Below are positions 33,532-42,642 of a stretch of 64,000 nucleotides of DNA, in pieces (position 1 is the stretch's first letter; every line of letters starts with the position of its first letter). The stretch comes from an uncultured Acidimicrobiia bacterium (lineage in GTDB: Bacteria > Actinomycetota > Acidimicrobiia > Acidimicrobiales > CAIXPF01), in assembly GCA_903921205.1 (NCBI GenBank), contig CAIXPF010000050.1, forward strand, positions 1-64,000. The letters are read 5' to 3'. Both the position numbers and the translations under genes were made by a program. The notes below the pieces were generated by a model that worked only from the letters and a program-made list of their open reading frames with translations, ran no database searches and was not told the origin of the DNA.

Positions 33532-34461
33532 ATGGCCGTCGATGCGCAGACCCGAGCCCTGCTCGATTTCCTGGGAACGCTGAACCTTCCCCGTCCCGAG
33601 ACGATGAAACCCGACGCCGTGCGCACCATGCTCGCGGCCGGCCGGGCCACCCGGCCGGCGGGCCCGGCGGTCAAGCGGGTGGAGACGATCAGCCTCGAGG
33701 GTGCCACCGGCCCGCTCGGGGCCCGCATCTACGCCACCTCGACCAAGACCTCCCTGCCGGTGATCATCTACTTCCACGGCGGCGGTTGGGTGCTCGGCGA
33801 TCTCGACGGCGACGATCCGGCCTGCCGCCAGCTGGCGGTCTCGAGCAAGGCCATGGTCGTGTCGGTCGACTATCGCCACGCCCCCGAGCACCGGTTCCCG
33901 GCCGCCACCGACGACGCCTACGCCGCCACGATCTGGCTCGGCGAGCACATCGGGGACTTCGGTGGCGACCCGTCCCGCATGATGGTGGCGGGCTGGAGCG
34001 CCGGCGGAAACCTCGCCGCAGTCACGACACAACGCATCCGCGACGAGGGCGGTCCGGCGCTTCGAGGCCAGGCGCTGGTCACCCCGGTCACCGACTACGA
34101 CCCCACCCGGACCTCGCACCTCGACAACGGCGAGGGCTACGTGCTGACCGAGCCGTTCATGGAATGGTTCTGGAAGCAGTACATCCCCCACAGCCGCCGC
34201 CGTCGCAACGCCCTCGCCTCCCCGCTACGGGCCGCGAACCTGCGCGACCTGCCGCCTGCGCTGATCCTGACCGCCGAGCACGACCCGCTGCGCGACGAGG
34301 GCGAGGCCTACGCCGCGGCGCTGACCGCAGCGGGCAACGAGGTGACCGCACGGCGCTGGTTGGGCCAGATCCACACCCTCTGGGGCAACTGGGGCGTGCT
34401 CGACGCCTCCAAGCAGGCCCAGGAATGGGTCGGTGGGTTCTGCCGCCGGGTCCTGGCCTGA
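33532..34461 (+). CDS. alpha/beta hydrolase of the hormone-sensitive lipase (HSL) family
   Basis: 309 residues. The oxyanion-hole HGGGW (IYFHGGGWVLGD) and the nucleophile elbow GWSAGGN, with catalytic Ser, mark the HSL/type IV esterase family. The acid is the Asp in TAEHDPLRDEG and the His is in GQIHTLWG. The usual GDSAGG elbow carries Trp in place of Asp. Family members hydrolyse short-chain esters; the physiological substrate is unknown. It lies between glgE and glgP, but nothing links it to glucan metabolism beyond position. Confidence 0.9.
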   Translation: MAVDAQTRALLDFLGTLNLPRPETMKPDAVRTMLAAGRATRPAGPAVKRVETISLEGATGPLGARIYATSTKTSLPVIIYFHGGGWVLGDLDGDDPACRQLAVSSKAMVVSVDYRHAPEHRFPAATDDAYAATIWLGEHIGDFGGDPSRMMVAGWSAGGNLAAVTTQRIRDEGGPALRGQALVTPVTDYDPTRTSHLDNGEGYVLTEPFMEWFWKQYIPHSRRRRNALASPLRAANLRDLPPALILTAEHDPLRDEGEAYAAALTAAGNEVTARRWLGQIHTLWGNWGVLDASKQAQEWVGGFCRRVLA

Positions 34462-34562
34462 CACCCCCGGACGCACCGGGCACGCCGGGCGTGCTCGGCG
34501 TGCCACACGGCACAACGTTGCCGGAATCCAACGCCGCGAGCCGTCGCGGCGGCGAGGGTCGG

Positions 34563-34568
34563 TAGCGT
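34563..34568 (+). promoter_or_regulatory. -10 hexamer of a predicted leaderless glgP promoter
   Basis: TAGCGT, 9 bases before ATG 34578, so the predicted 5' end is within about two bases of the start codon. Confidence 0.55.
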
Positions 34569-34577
34569 CCTTGCACC

Positions 34578-37115
34578 ATGAAGGCCCTGCAGAGTTTCAC
34601 GGTCCGTCCCTACCTGCCGAGCGCCCTGCGCGGGTTGGAGATCCTGGCGATGAACCTGCGCTGGTCCTGGGACCGGCGCACCCGTGAGCTGTTCGCAGCC
34701 ATCGACCCGCAGCGATTCGACGAGGTGGGCCACGACCCGGTGCGGCTGCTCGCGGCGGCCGACCCGCATCGGCTCGACCAACTCGCCGCCGACCCGGCCT
34801 ACCTGACCGCCCTCGCCGCCGGGCTCGAGGACCTCGACCACTACCTGCGCGCCCCCCGCTGGTTCCAGCAGCACAGTGCGGGCCACATCGGCCACATCGG
34901 CTACTTCTCCCCCGAGTTCGGCATCAGCGAGGCCCTCCCGCAGTACTCGGGCGGCCTCGGGGTGCTCGCCGGCGACCACCTCAAGGCGGCGTCCGACCTC
35001 GGGGTCCCGGTGGTGGGCGTCGGGCTGTTCTACCGCCACGGCTATTTCCGCCAGTCGCTGTCGGTCGACGGCTGGCAGCAGGAGCGCTACCCCGACCTCG
35101 ACCCCTTCGCGCTCGCCATCCACCTCGTCGAGGGGGTCACCGTCCAGGTCGACCTCGCCGGCATCACCACCACCGCCCAACTGTGGCGGGCCGACGTCGG
35201 CCGGGTGCAGCTGTATCTGCTCGACACCGACCTCGACGCCAACCCCGACGAGGTGCGTGGCGTCACCGACCGGCTCTACGGCGGCGACACCGAGCACCGG
35301 CTGCGCCAGGAGATCCTGCTCGGCGTGGGTGGGGTCCGGGCGCTGCGGGCGCTCGGCCTGCACTGCCAGGTGTTCCACACCAACGAGGGCCACGCCGGCT
35401 TCCTCGGGCTCGAACGGATCCGTGAGCTGATCACCGAGCACGGCCTCAGCTACCCCGAGGCGGTGGAGGTGGCGCGTTCGGGCTGCCTGTTCACCACCCA
35501 CACGCCCGTACCGGCCGGTATCGACCGTTTCCCGCGTGAGCTCATCGAACGATATTTCGGCCGTTGGGCCCAGGAATGCGGTCTGAGCACCGACGAGCTG
35601 ATGCGCATCGGCCAGCGCCTCGGCGAGCCGCCGGAGGAGCGTTTCAACATGGCGGTCATGGGCCTGCGGCTGGCGGCCCGCTCCAACGGGGTGTCGGCGC
35701 TGCACGGCGAGGTGAGCCGGGCCATGTTCGCCGACCTGTGGCCCGGCGTTCCCGGCGAGGAGGTCCCGATCAGCTCGATCACCAACGGCGTGCACGGTCA
35801 GAGCTGGGTCTCGCCCGAGGTCGACGAGCTGTTGAGCGCCCACGTCGGCACCGAATGGTCGGGAGCGGACGCCGAGGCGTGGGACGACGTCGGCGAGCTT
35901 TCCGCCGAGGCGGTGTGGTCGACCCGCCGTGTCGGGGCCGAGCGCCTCGTGCGGTTCGTGCGCGAGCAACTGCACCGTTCGCAGCTCGAGCGGGGCTACT
36001 CCCCCAGCGACGCGGCCTGGACCGCCACCGCCCTCGATCCCGAGGCACTGACCATCTGCTTCGCCCGCCGGTTCGCCACCTACAAGCGCGCCAACCTGCT
36101 GCTGTCCCAGCCCGAGCGGCTGCGGGCCCTGCTGCTCGACCCCGCGCGGCCGGTGCAGTTCGTCTTCGCCGGCAAGGCCCACCCGGCCGACGACGGTGGC
36201 AAGGAACTGATCCGCCAGATCGTGGCGTTCTCCCACGAGCTGGGCATCCGCCACCGCTTCGCCTTCCTCGACGACTACGACATCTCGGTTGCCAGGATGC
36301 TCTACCAGGGTGCCGACGTGTGGCTGAACACCCCGCGGCGGCCGTTGGAGGCGTGCGGCACCTCCGGTGAGAAGGCGGCGCTCAACGGGGCGTTGAACTG
36401 CTCGATCCTCGACGGCTGGTGGGACGAGATGTTCACCGGTGACAACGGCTGGGCCATCACCTCCGCCGAGATGGTCGAGGATCTCGACCGGCGCGACCGG
36501 ATGGAGGCCGACTCGCTGTTCGGCCTGCTCGAGGCCCAGATCGTCCCGTTGTTCTACGAGCGCGGCGGCGACGGGCTACCGCACGGCTGGGTCCATCGCA
36601 TGCGCACCGCCTGGCGGACCCTCGGCCCCCGGGTGACCGCCCAGCGGATGGTCCGTGACTACGTGACGCAGCTCTACGAACCGATCGCCGAACGGTCGGT
36701 GCGGCTCTACACCCCCAGCGACGGGTTCGCCGCCGGACGCGAGCTGAACGCCTGGAAGGAACGGGTGCAGCACGCCTGGCACCTCGTCCACGTCGACCGG
36801 GCCGGGCCGGCGCCGACCGCGCTCGAGGTCGGTCACGAGGTGGTGGTCCACGCCCAGGTGGCCCTCGGCCCGCTCTCGGGCGACGACGTCGAGGTGCAGG
36901 TGCTGCACGGCCAGGTCGGTGAGGGTGGCGAGCTGGTCCGCCCGACGATCGCGGCGATGCACGACGACGGTGCCGTCGACGGCCAGCACCGCCGCTACGC
37001 CGCCCGGTTCACCCCGGCGAGAGCCGGCCGGTACGGCTACACCGTCCGCGTCGTCACCGCCCGAGAGGACCTCTCGCCGCCGCTCGATCTCGGCCTGGTG
37101 GCCTGGGCCCGCTGA
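34578..37115 (+). CDS. glgP: alpha-glucan (glycogen) phosphorylase
   Basis: 845 residues of the GT35 subgroup with an N-terminal DUF3417 domain (VRPYLPSALRGLEILAMNLRW). It releases glucose 1-phosphate from alpha-1,4-glucan. The PLP lysine is Lys599 in GTSGEKAALNGALN; FHTNEGHAGFL and YSGGLGVLAGDHLK are further signatures. A C-terminal beta domain of about 100 residues follows the phosphorylase core. Start ATG 34578 is supported by TAGCGT 9 bases upstream. Its presence beside the GlgE genes gives both synthesis and breakdown of the polymer in one region. Confidence 0.95.
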   Translation: MKALQSFTVRPYLPSALRGLEILAMNLRWSWDRRTRELFAAIDPQRFDEVGHDPVRLLAAADPHRLDQLAADPAYLTALAAGLEDLDHYLRAPRWFQQHSAGHIGHIGYFSPEFGISEALPQYSGGLGVLAGDHLKAASDLGVPVVGVGLFYRHGYFRQSLSVDGWQQERYPDLDPFALAIHLVEGVTVQVDLAGITTTAQLWRADVGRVQLYLLDTDLDANPDEVRGVTDRLYGGDTEHRLRQEILLGVGGVRALRALGLHCQVFHTNEGHAGFLGLERIRELITEHGLSYPEAVEVARSGCLFTTHTPVPAGIDRFPRELIERYFGRWAQECGLSTDELMRIGQRLGEPPEERFNMAVMGLRLAARSNGVSALHGEVSRAMFADLWPGVPGEEVPISSITNGVHGQSWVSPEVDELLSAHVGTEWSGADAEAWDDVGELSAEAVWSTRRVGAERLVRFVREQLHRSQLERGYSPSDAAWTATALDPEALTICFARRFATYKRANLLLSQPERLRALLLDPARPVQFVFAGKAHPADDGGKELIRQIVAFSHELGIRHRFAFLDDYDISVARMLYQGADVWLNTPRRPLEACGTSGEKAALNGALNCSILDGWWDEMFTGDNGWAITSAEMVEDLDRRDRMEADSLFGLLEAQIVPLFYERGGDGLPHGWVHRMRTAWRTLGPRVTAQRMVRDYVTQLYEPIAERSVRLYTPSDGFAAGRELNAWKERVQHAWHLVHVDRAGPAPTALEVGHEVVVHAQVALGPLSGDDVEVQVLHGQVGEGGELVRPTIAAMHDDGAVDGQHRRYAARFTPARAGRYGYTVRVVTAREDLSPPLDLGLVAWAR

Positions 37116-37164
37116 ACCCGGCCCGCTGAACCGGGCCCGCTGAACCCGGGCCCGCTGAACCCGG
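37107..37164 (+). repeat. four tandem copies of the glgP stop region
   Basis: A 14-15 base unit, GCCCGCTGAACCCGG and close variants, is repeated at 37107-37120, 37121-37134, 37135-37149 and 37150-37164. The first copy contains the last Ala-Arg codons and the TGA of glgP. Each copy has a TGA, and together they occupy all three forward frames. CCGGG/CCCGG pairs between copies could form small hairpins at the glgP-meaB convergence. Confidence 0.75.
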
Positions 37165-37184
37165 CAAGGCGTGGGCGACGTCGC

Positions 37185-38153
37185 TCAGCCCGGCTCCTCG
37201 GCCGCGTCGTTCGCCACCCCCAGCAGCGTCTCCGCCGCCCGGTACGGGTCTATCCGACGCGCCGCGACCTCGGCCCGCAGCGCCACGCCGTCGGGGGCCT
37301 CCCAGGCCCGGTCGGCCCGCTCGAGCACCGCCTCGGTGAGGATCCGTCGCAGCTCGTCGTCAGCCCGGCGGGCCCGGCGAGCGGCACCCTCGCCGCTGGT
37401 CTCGAGATGGGCCCGGTGGTCGACGAGGGCCTGCCAGAGCTGGTCCACGCCTTCGCCGCTGTGACCGACGGTGGCCACGATCGGCGGCTCCCAGCTGCCG
37501 AGCTGGGACAGCTCGAGCATCTGCTCGAGGTCGCGCCGGGTGTCGTTGACGCCCGGCCGGTCGGCCTTGTTGATCACGAAGATGTCGGCGATCTCCATCA
37601 GGCCGGCCTTGTTGGCCTGCACCGAGTCGCCCCAGCCGGGGTTGACCACCACCACCGTGGTGTCGGCGGCACCGGCGATCTCCACCTCGACCTGGCCGAC
37701 GCCGACCGTCTCGATGAGCACCCAGCCGAACCCCACGGCGTCGAGCACCCGCACGGCGGCGGGGGTGGCGAGGGCCAGCCCGCCGAGCTGGCCCCGGGTG
37801 GCCATCGAGCGGATGAACACGCCCTGGTCGAGTGAATGGTCACCCATGCGGACCCGGTCGCCGAGGATGGCGCCGCCGGTGAACGGCGAGGACGGGTCGA
37901 TGGCCAGCACGGCGGCCTCGAGATCCAGGGAGCGCATGTGCCCGACCAGCGCACTGGTCAGCGTGGATTTTCCGGCTCCGGGGGCACCCGTGATGCCCAC
38001 GGTGTGAGCCGAGCCCGCCAGCGGGAAGGTCAGCCGGCCGACGGCACGCGCCGGCTCACCACCGCGTTCGACCAGGGACAACAACCGGGCCAGGGGGCCG
38101 CGCTGCCCGGCTCGGGCGCGCTCGATCAGCTCTTCGGGCGACGCCTTGCGCAC
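37185..38153 (-). CDS. meaB: MeaB, G-protein chaperone of methylmalonyl-CoA mutase
   Basis: 322 residues. The Walker A loop GAPGAGKST is at 57-65, the switch regions DPSSPFTGGAILGDRVRM and ETVGVGQVEVE follow, and FVINKADRPG gives guanine specificity: the MeaB/ArgK GTPase family. MeaB protects and reloads adenosylcobalamin in methylmalonyl-CoA mutase. No mutase gene is in the window. Start GTG 38153 has GGAG 5 bases upstream. The Nfu-like gene ends 13 bases before it on the same strand. Confidence 0.95.
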   Translation of the reverse strand: MRKASPEELIERARAGQRGPLARLLSLVERGGEPARAVGRLTFPLAGSAHTVGITGAPGAGKSTLTSALVGHMRSLDLEAAVLAIDPSSPFTGGAILGDRVRMGDHSLDQGVFIRSMATRGQLGGLALATPAAVRVLDAVGFGWVLIETVGVGQVEVEIAGAADTTVVVVNPGWGDSVQANKAGLMEIADIFVINKADRPGVNDTRRDLEQMLELSQLGSWEPPIVATVGHSGEGVDQLWQALVDHRAHLETSGEGAARRARRADDELRRILTEAVLERADRAWEAPDGVALRAEVAARRIDPYRAAETLLGVANDAAEEPG

Positions 38154-38166
38154 CGCGACTCCAGTG

Positions 38167-38436
38167 TTAGAGGGAGACCGATGTCTCCCGGACCTCGCCG
38201 AGGGTCTCGCCGATGTTGACGACCTCGGTCACCCCGGGCACACGGTCTTTCATGATGCGCTCCAGGCCCGCCTTGAGGGTCTGGCTCGAGGCGGGGCAGG
38301 TCACACAGGCCCCGACCAACTCCACCGTCACCAGCCCGGTCTCCTCGTCGACGTCGTGCAGCACGACGTCGCCCTTGTCGGCCTGGATGATGGGACGGAC
38401 GATCTCGATGACCTCTTCGACCTTGGGGCGCAGCAT
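38167..38436 (-). CDS. Nfu/NifU C-terminal domain Fe-S carrier protein
   Basis: 89 residues consisting of just the NifU C-terminal (Nfu) domain. The cluster-binding motif is CVTC in LVGACVTCPASSQTLK. Such proteins carry and deliver 4Fe-4S clusters to target enzymes. A strong AAGGAAAAGG ribosome site precedes ATG 38436. It is co-transcribed with meaB. The alternative reading from further upstream adds 144 non-conserved residues and is rejected. Confidence 0.92.
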   Translation of the reverse strand: MLRPKVEEVIEIVRPIIQADKGDVVLHDVDEETGLVTVELVGACVTCPASSQTLKAGLERIMKDRVPGVTEVVNIGETLGEVRETSVSL

Positions 38437-38550
38437 GGTTTCCTTTTCCTTGCCGGGTCCGACGATTGTGGTGCCCGCACGGCAGCGCGACGAAATCAAC
38501 GGCTGCCCACCGTAACCCCACAGGTCCCCGCGATGTTCCAGACTGGCACC

Positions 38551-38781
38551 ATGCTCACCGAGATGGCACCGGTCGCCGGGATCGCACTGCTGCTGGCCCA
38601 CCAGGGCGGCTGGGACGAGTTCCTGATGGTGGCGGCACCGGTGGCCCTCATCGCCGGCCTGCTGATCCTGGCGAACCGCCGGGCCAAGGCGGCCCTGGCC
38701 GAGCGGCTCGGCAACCCCGACGAGCCGGCCGGCCCGACCGAACAGCCGGAGAACGCCCGGGAACGTCCGCCCGGATCCTGA
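38551..38781 (+). CDS. small single-pass membrane protein
   Basis: 76 residues from ATG 38551 (ATG 38533 would add six). One clear hydrophobic helix (EFLMVAAPVALIAGLLILAN) is preceded by a weaker one and followed by a basic stretch (RRAKAALAERL) and a Pro/Glu-rich cytoplasmic tail. No family is recognised. It is divergent from the Nfu gene and converges on murA. It has no good ribosome site, and its codon composition follows the local GC bias. Existence is plausible but not certain. Confidence 0.5.
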   Translation: MLTEMAPVAGIALLLAHQGGWDEFLMVAAPVALIAGLLILANRRAKAALAERLGNPDEPAGPTEQPENARERPPGS

Positions 38782-38864
38782 ACCGGGCCGGGCCGGGCCT
38801 GACCGGGCCGGGCCCTCCCACCGATCGGGGCGAGCCGGGCGTCGGAGGACCGCTGCCGTCGGTG

Positions 38865-40115
38865 TCACGTGCGTTCGATGTCGGCGCCGAGGCCCCGCAG
38901 CTTCTCGACGAAGCGCTCGTAGCCACGGTCGATGTGCTCCGCGTCGGTCACGGTGGTCTCACCCTGGGCCCGCAGGCCGGCCAGCACCACCGCGGCACCG
39001 GCCCGGATGTCGTGGGCGCGTACCGGGGCGCCCGAGAGCCACTCGCGGCCCCGCACGATGGCGTGATGGCCGTCGGTGCGCACGTCGGCGCCCATGCGCA
39101 CCAACTCGTCGACGTAGCGGAAGCGGCCCGAGAAGATGTTCTCGGTCACGATGGCCACCCCGTCGGCCACCGACAGCATCGCCACCAGCAGCGGCTTGTA
39201 GTCGGTGGCAAGCCCGGGGTACGGCAGGGTCGACACGTCCACGGCGCTGAGCCGGCGCGGGGCCATCGCCCACAGGCCCTCGTTGCACGGCGAGATCCGC
39301 ATGCCCATCTGGCCGAGCTTGTGCACCAGCAAGTCCATGTGGTCGGGGCGGGCACCGGCGATGGTGATCTCACCGCCGGCGATACCGACCGCAGCCAGGT
39401 AGGTGGCGGTCTCGATCCGGTCGGGGATGAGGGTGTGCTCCACCGGGTGCAGCTCGCGTACCCCGTCGATCTCGATGGTGGAGCTGCCGGCGAAGCGCAC
39501 CACCGCCCCCATGCGGTTGAGGAACGCCGCCAGGTCGACGATCTCGGGCTCGCGGGCGGCGTTGTCGATGACGGTGGTGCCCTCGGCGAGGACTGCGGCC
39601 ATCATGGCGTTCTCGGTCGCCCCGACGCTGGGGAAGTCCAGCCCGATGCGCGCCCCGCGCAACCGGTCGGCGCGGGCCTCGACGAACCCGTGGGCCAGCT
39701 CGATCGAGGCGCCGAGGGTCCGCAAGGCCTCGAGGTGCATGTCGATGGGACGTGAGCCGAAATCGTCGCCGCCCGGCAACGACACCCGGGCCCGCCCGAA
39801 TCGGGCCAACAGCGGGCCGAGCACCACGATCGAGGCCCGCATCTTCTCGACCAGCTCGTAGGGCGCCTCGGGCACCAGCTCGTCAGGGGCGTCGACCACC
39901 AGCTCACCCGGCGACGGGCGCGAGGTCTGCATGCCCATGGCGACCAGCAGGTCGCTCATCCAGGCCACATCCGCGATGTCGGGCACGTTGTGCAGGCGAT
40001 AGCGGCCCGGTGCCAGCACGGTGGCGGCCAGCAGCTTGAGCACGCTGTTCTTCGCGCCACTCACGGTGACCGAGCCCTCGAGGGGGCCCGACGGGCGGAC
40101 GACGAGAGCGGCCAT
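38865..40115 (-). CDS. murA: UDP-N-acetylglucosamine 1-carboxyvinyltransferase
   Basis: 416 residues. First committed step of peptidoglycan synthesis: transfer of enolpyruvate from PEP to UDP-GlcNAc. Lys22 in SGAKNSVLK and the C-terminal [11 protein letters not shown] are conserved. The active-site loop reads [15 protein letters not shown]: position 117 is Asp (GAC at 39767-39765), where most bacteria have the Cys that fosfomycin alkylates. Mycobacterial MurA has the same Cys-to-Asp change. Start ATG 40115 has no Shine-Dalgarno; CATACT lies 8 bases upstream. Confidence 0.97.
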   Translation of the reverse strand: MAALVVRPSGPLEGSVTVSGAKNSVLKLLAATVLAPGRYRLHNVPDIADVAWMSDLLVAMGMQTSRPSPGELVVDAPDELVPEAPYELVEKMRASIVVLGPLLARFGRARVSLPGGDDFGSRPIDMHLEALRTLGASIELAHGFVEARADRLRGARIGLDFPSVGATENAMMAAVLAEGTTVIDNAAREPEIVDLAAFLNRMGAVVRFAGSSTIEIDGVRELHPVEHTLIPDRIETATYLAAVGIAGGEITIAGARPDHMDLLVHKLGQMGMRISPCNEGLWAMAPRRLSAVDVSTLPYPGLATDYKPLLVAMLSVADGVAIVTENIFSGRFRYVDELVRMGADVRTDGHHAIVRGREWLSGAPVRAHDIRAGAAVVLAGLRAQGETTVTDAEHIDRGYERFVEKLRGLGADIERT

Positions 40116-40123
40116 GACCCGCC

Positions 40124-40131
40124 AGTATGCT
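40124..40131. promoter_or_regulatory. back-to-back -10 elements of murA and the MFS gene
   Basis: On the minus strand CATACT (40129-40124) is 8 bases before murA ATG 40115. On the plus strand TATGCT (40126-40131) faces the MFS gene, with a leader of about 48 bases to ATG 40187. The two hexamers share four bases, so only one could be melted at a time. Confidence 0.4.
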
Positions 40132-40186
40132 CGCTTCCCGGCCCTTCGTACGTCGATGGAGCGGCCCGTGCGCCGGTGGGTGCTCC

Positions 40187-41692
40187 ATGCCCGAGATCTC
40201 CCGAACGTTTCCGTTGGACCCGTCCTCGCCGGCGGTGCTGCGCCGACCACGCGACGGGATGGTGTCCGAGACCACCACCGAGGTGGGCGATGACCTGGTC
40301 GTCTTCGGCCAGGCCGACGGACCGTGCACGTCCTACGAACGGCGGATCCGGATCGACCACGGGGCCGCGCAGGCCCACGAGACCATCCGCTACGAGCTGC
40401 AGGTCCCGTTCTGGGGCTGGCTGATCCGGCCCCTGTTCCGCCGGTCGCTGCGACGCCGCGGCGAGCGGATCGGCCAGCCGTGGTGGGCCCCACCGCAACG
40501 GCTCGACGCCCGGCAGGTCGACGCCCTGGCCCGGCTGGTCATGCTGGCCATCTGCAGCGGCTACATCGGGACGCTGCTGTCCCAGCTGATGACCTTCGCC
40601 GGCCGCGAGTTCGGCGCCGGACCCGCCGCCCAGGGCACCGCCCAGGCCGCCACCCGTATCGGCATCCTGGTGGCCCTGGTCGCCAGCACGCTCGCCGACC
40701 GGCTCGGGCGGCGGCGGGTGCTGCTGGTCACCCTGGTCGGGGCATGCGTGGCCAGCTCGCTCACCGCAGCAGCGACCGGCCTGGTCACCTTTGCCGCGAT
40801 CCAGGTCCTGGCCCGGGGCCTGACCACCGGGGCTGACGTGGTGCGCGCCGTCGCGCTGGCCGAGGAGATGCCCGCCGGGGCCCGGGCCTACGCGATCAGT
40901 CTGTCGGCGATGTGTGCCGGCCTCGGCTCGGGAGTGGTGGTGTGGATGTTGCCGCTGGCGGACATCGACCCGCGTTCGTGGCGCCTGGTGTTCGCCCTGT
41001 CCCTGCTGTTCGCGCCGCTGGCGTGGCGGGCCGGACGGGGCCTGCGCGAGAGCCGCCGCTTCGACGAGCACCGCCATGACGCCGAGCGCCCGCGCCTCGC
41101 CACGCACCGGTCCCGGCTGGCATTGCTGGCCGCCTCGGCCATGCTCACCACCGTGTTCGCCGCTCCGGCATCGCAGCTGCAGAACGAGTACCTCCGCGGC
41201 GAACGAGGGTTCAGCGCCGGTCTGATCACCGTGTTCACGCTGCTCACCTCCACCCCTGCGGGGCTGGCGGTGTTCTTCGGCGGGCGTCTCGCCGATGTCT
41301 ACGGCCGCCGCCGCATCGGAGCCATCGGCCTGGTCGGCGCGTCGGCGGGCATCCTGGTCAGCTTCGCCTTCGCCGGGGCGCTGCTGTGGTGGGGCGCCAT
41401 CGCCGGCACCCTGTTCGGTGGCCTGGTCGTGCCCACCCTGGTCGTCTACGGCCCCGAGCTGTTCCCCACCCGGCTGCGGGGTCGCGCCAACGGCGTGATC
41501 ACCCTGTGCGCGGTGCTGGGCAGCGTGGTCGGCCTGCTGAGCGTCGGCCACCTGTCGGAGTACTTCGGCCGGTTCGGCCCGGCGATGGCCATCGTCGCGG
41601 TCGGCCCGGTGGCCGTGGCGGTGCTGGTGCTCACCCGCTACCCCGAGACCGCCCGACGGGAACTCGAGGAGCTCAACCCCTCCGACGCCTAG
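40187..41692 (+). CDS. major facilitator superfamily transporter with N-terminal cytoplasmic extension
   Basis: 501 residues. Residues about 113-490 form a 12-helix MFS transporter; [16 protein letters not shown] and [16 protein letters not shown] are the paired loop 2-3 motifs of the two halves, similar to sugar/metabolite porters. Residues 1-110 are unusual: a soluble stretch with alternating strands ([39 protein letters not shown]) that resembles part of an SRPBCC lipid-binding domain, ending in an Arg-rich juxtamembrane segment. ATG 40187 is used; ATG 40259 would remove the extension only partly. Substrate unknown. It is divergent from murA. Confidence 0.82.
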   Translation: MPEISRTFPLDPSSPAVLRRPRDGMVSETTTEVGDDLVVFGQADGPCTSYERRIRIDHGAAQAHETIRYELQVPFWGWLIRPLFRRSLRRRGERIGQPWWAPPQRLDARQVDALARLVMLAICSGYIGTLLSQLMTFAGREFGAGPAAQGTAQAATRIGILVALVASTLADRLGRRRVLLVTLVGACVASSLTAAATGLVTFAAIQVLARGLTTGADVVRAVALAEEMPAGARAYAISLSAMCAGLGSGVVVWMLPLADIDPRSWRLVFALSLLFAPLAWRAGRGLRESRRFDEHRHDAERPRLATHRSRLALLAASAMLTTVFAAPASQLQNEYLRGERGFSAGLITVFTLLTSTPAGLAVFFGGRLADVYGRRRIGAIGLVGASAGILVSFAFAGALLWWGAIAGTLFGGLVVPTLVVYGPELFPTRLRGRANGVITLCAVLGSVVGLLSVGHLSEYFGRFGPAMAIVAVGPVAVAVLVLTRYPETARRELEELNPSDA

Positions 41693-41740
41693 CCGTCATG
41701 TCCGTCAGGCCGCATCCACCTGACGGAGGCGACCCACCGA

Positions 41741-41746
41741 TAGCGT
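41741..41746 (+). promoter_or_regulatory. -10 hexamer of a predicted leaderless L,D-transpeptidase promoter
   Basis: TAGCGT, 8 bases before ATG 41755. This favours the longer N-terminus over the in-frame ATG 41830. Confidence 0.6.
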
Positions 41747-41754
41747 CCTCGGCC

Positions 41755-42636
41755 ATGACTGGGCGGCGTCGGCCGGGCGAACTCCGAACCGCGACGAGCG
41801 GTGGCGGACGCCGAGCGGCCTCGAGCCGCATGTCCCGAACCGCAGCCACCCGGGCCCGCGCGCGTTTGGCCCCGACGAGGTTGGCCCCGACGGCGCTGGC
41901 CCTGACGGCGCTGTTGGCCCTCGCGACGCTGCTGGTGGCATGCCGCGATGGCGGCGATGCAGCTGCGCCGTCCGGTGACGCCGGCGCCGCCCCGGGCCCG
42001 ACGGCCCCGGCGTCGGGGAGTGACCAGGCGGATGCGGGCCGCTTCCTCGCGGCGGGCGCCGTCGTCGGCCGGGTCAGGATCTACATCAACCCCGGCGATG
42101 CCACCCCCGTGCTCACCCTGGCTCACCCCAACCCCGAGGGTGCCCCGCTCACCTTCGCCGTGCTCGGCGCCCGCGACGGCTGGCTGCAGGTGCGTCTACC
42201 GGTCCGGCCCAACGGTTCGACCGGCTGGATCCGCGCCGGTGACGTGACGCTGGCCCGCCATTCGTTCCGCATCGAGGTGCGTCTGGCCGAACGCGTGCTC
42301 ACCGTGTTCGACGGCGATGACGTGGTGCAGGTCGAACCGATCGGGGTCGGGGCCAGGCCGACGCCCACGCCAGGCGGCGAGTACTACCTCTACGAGCTGC
42401 TGCGCCCCGCCGACCCGAACGGCCCCTACGGCCCCTACGCCTTCGGGTTGAGCGGCTTCTCCGACACCCTGGACAGCTTCAACGGTGGCGACGGCCGCCT
42501 CGGGCTGCACGGTACCGACGACCCCGCCTCGCTCGGCACCGACAGCACCAACGGGTGCATCCGCCTGGCCAACCCGGCCATCGAGCAACTCGCCCGGACC
42601 GTACCGCTCGGTACGCCGGTCACGATCGTGGCCTGA
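41755..42636 (+). CDS. L,D-transpeptidase (YkuD family) lipoprotein
   Basis: 293 residues. After a long basic N-terminus comes a hydrophobic signal segment ending in a lipobox, LLVAC (Cys63), so it is probably a lipid-anchored envelope protein. An SH3-like domain (about 85-150, with DGWLQVRLPVRPNGSTGWIR) precedes the catalytic YkuD domain. The latter has His252 (LHGTDD) and the nucleophile Cys268 in STNGCIRL. L,D-transpeptidases make 3-3 cross-links in peptidoglycan or attach proteins. Location two genes from murA fits wall synthesis. The 75-base N-terminal addition before ATG 41830 is retained because of the promoter hexamer. Confidence 0.93.
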   Translation: MTGRRRPGELRTATSGGGRRAASSRMSRTAATRARARLAPTRLAPTALALTALLALATLLVACRDGGDAAAPSGDAGAAPGPTAPASGSDQADAGRFLAAGAVVGRVRIYINPGDATPVLTLAHPNPEGAPLTFAVLGARDGWLQVRLPVRPNGSTGWIRAGDVTLARHSFRIEVRLAERVLTVFDGDDVVQVEPIGVGARPTPTPGGEYYLYELLRPADPNGPYGPYAFGLSGFSDTLDSFNGGDGRLGLHGTDDPASLGTDSTNGCIRLANPAIEQLARTVPLGTPVTIVA

Positions 42637-42642
42637 GCACGC

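Noticed and set aside
38782-38864. GGGCCGGGCC repeats between the small membrane protein and murA as a terminator
   Set aside because: The pairing is ambiguous because the units are direct repeats rather than a clean inverted repeat.
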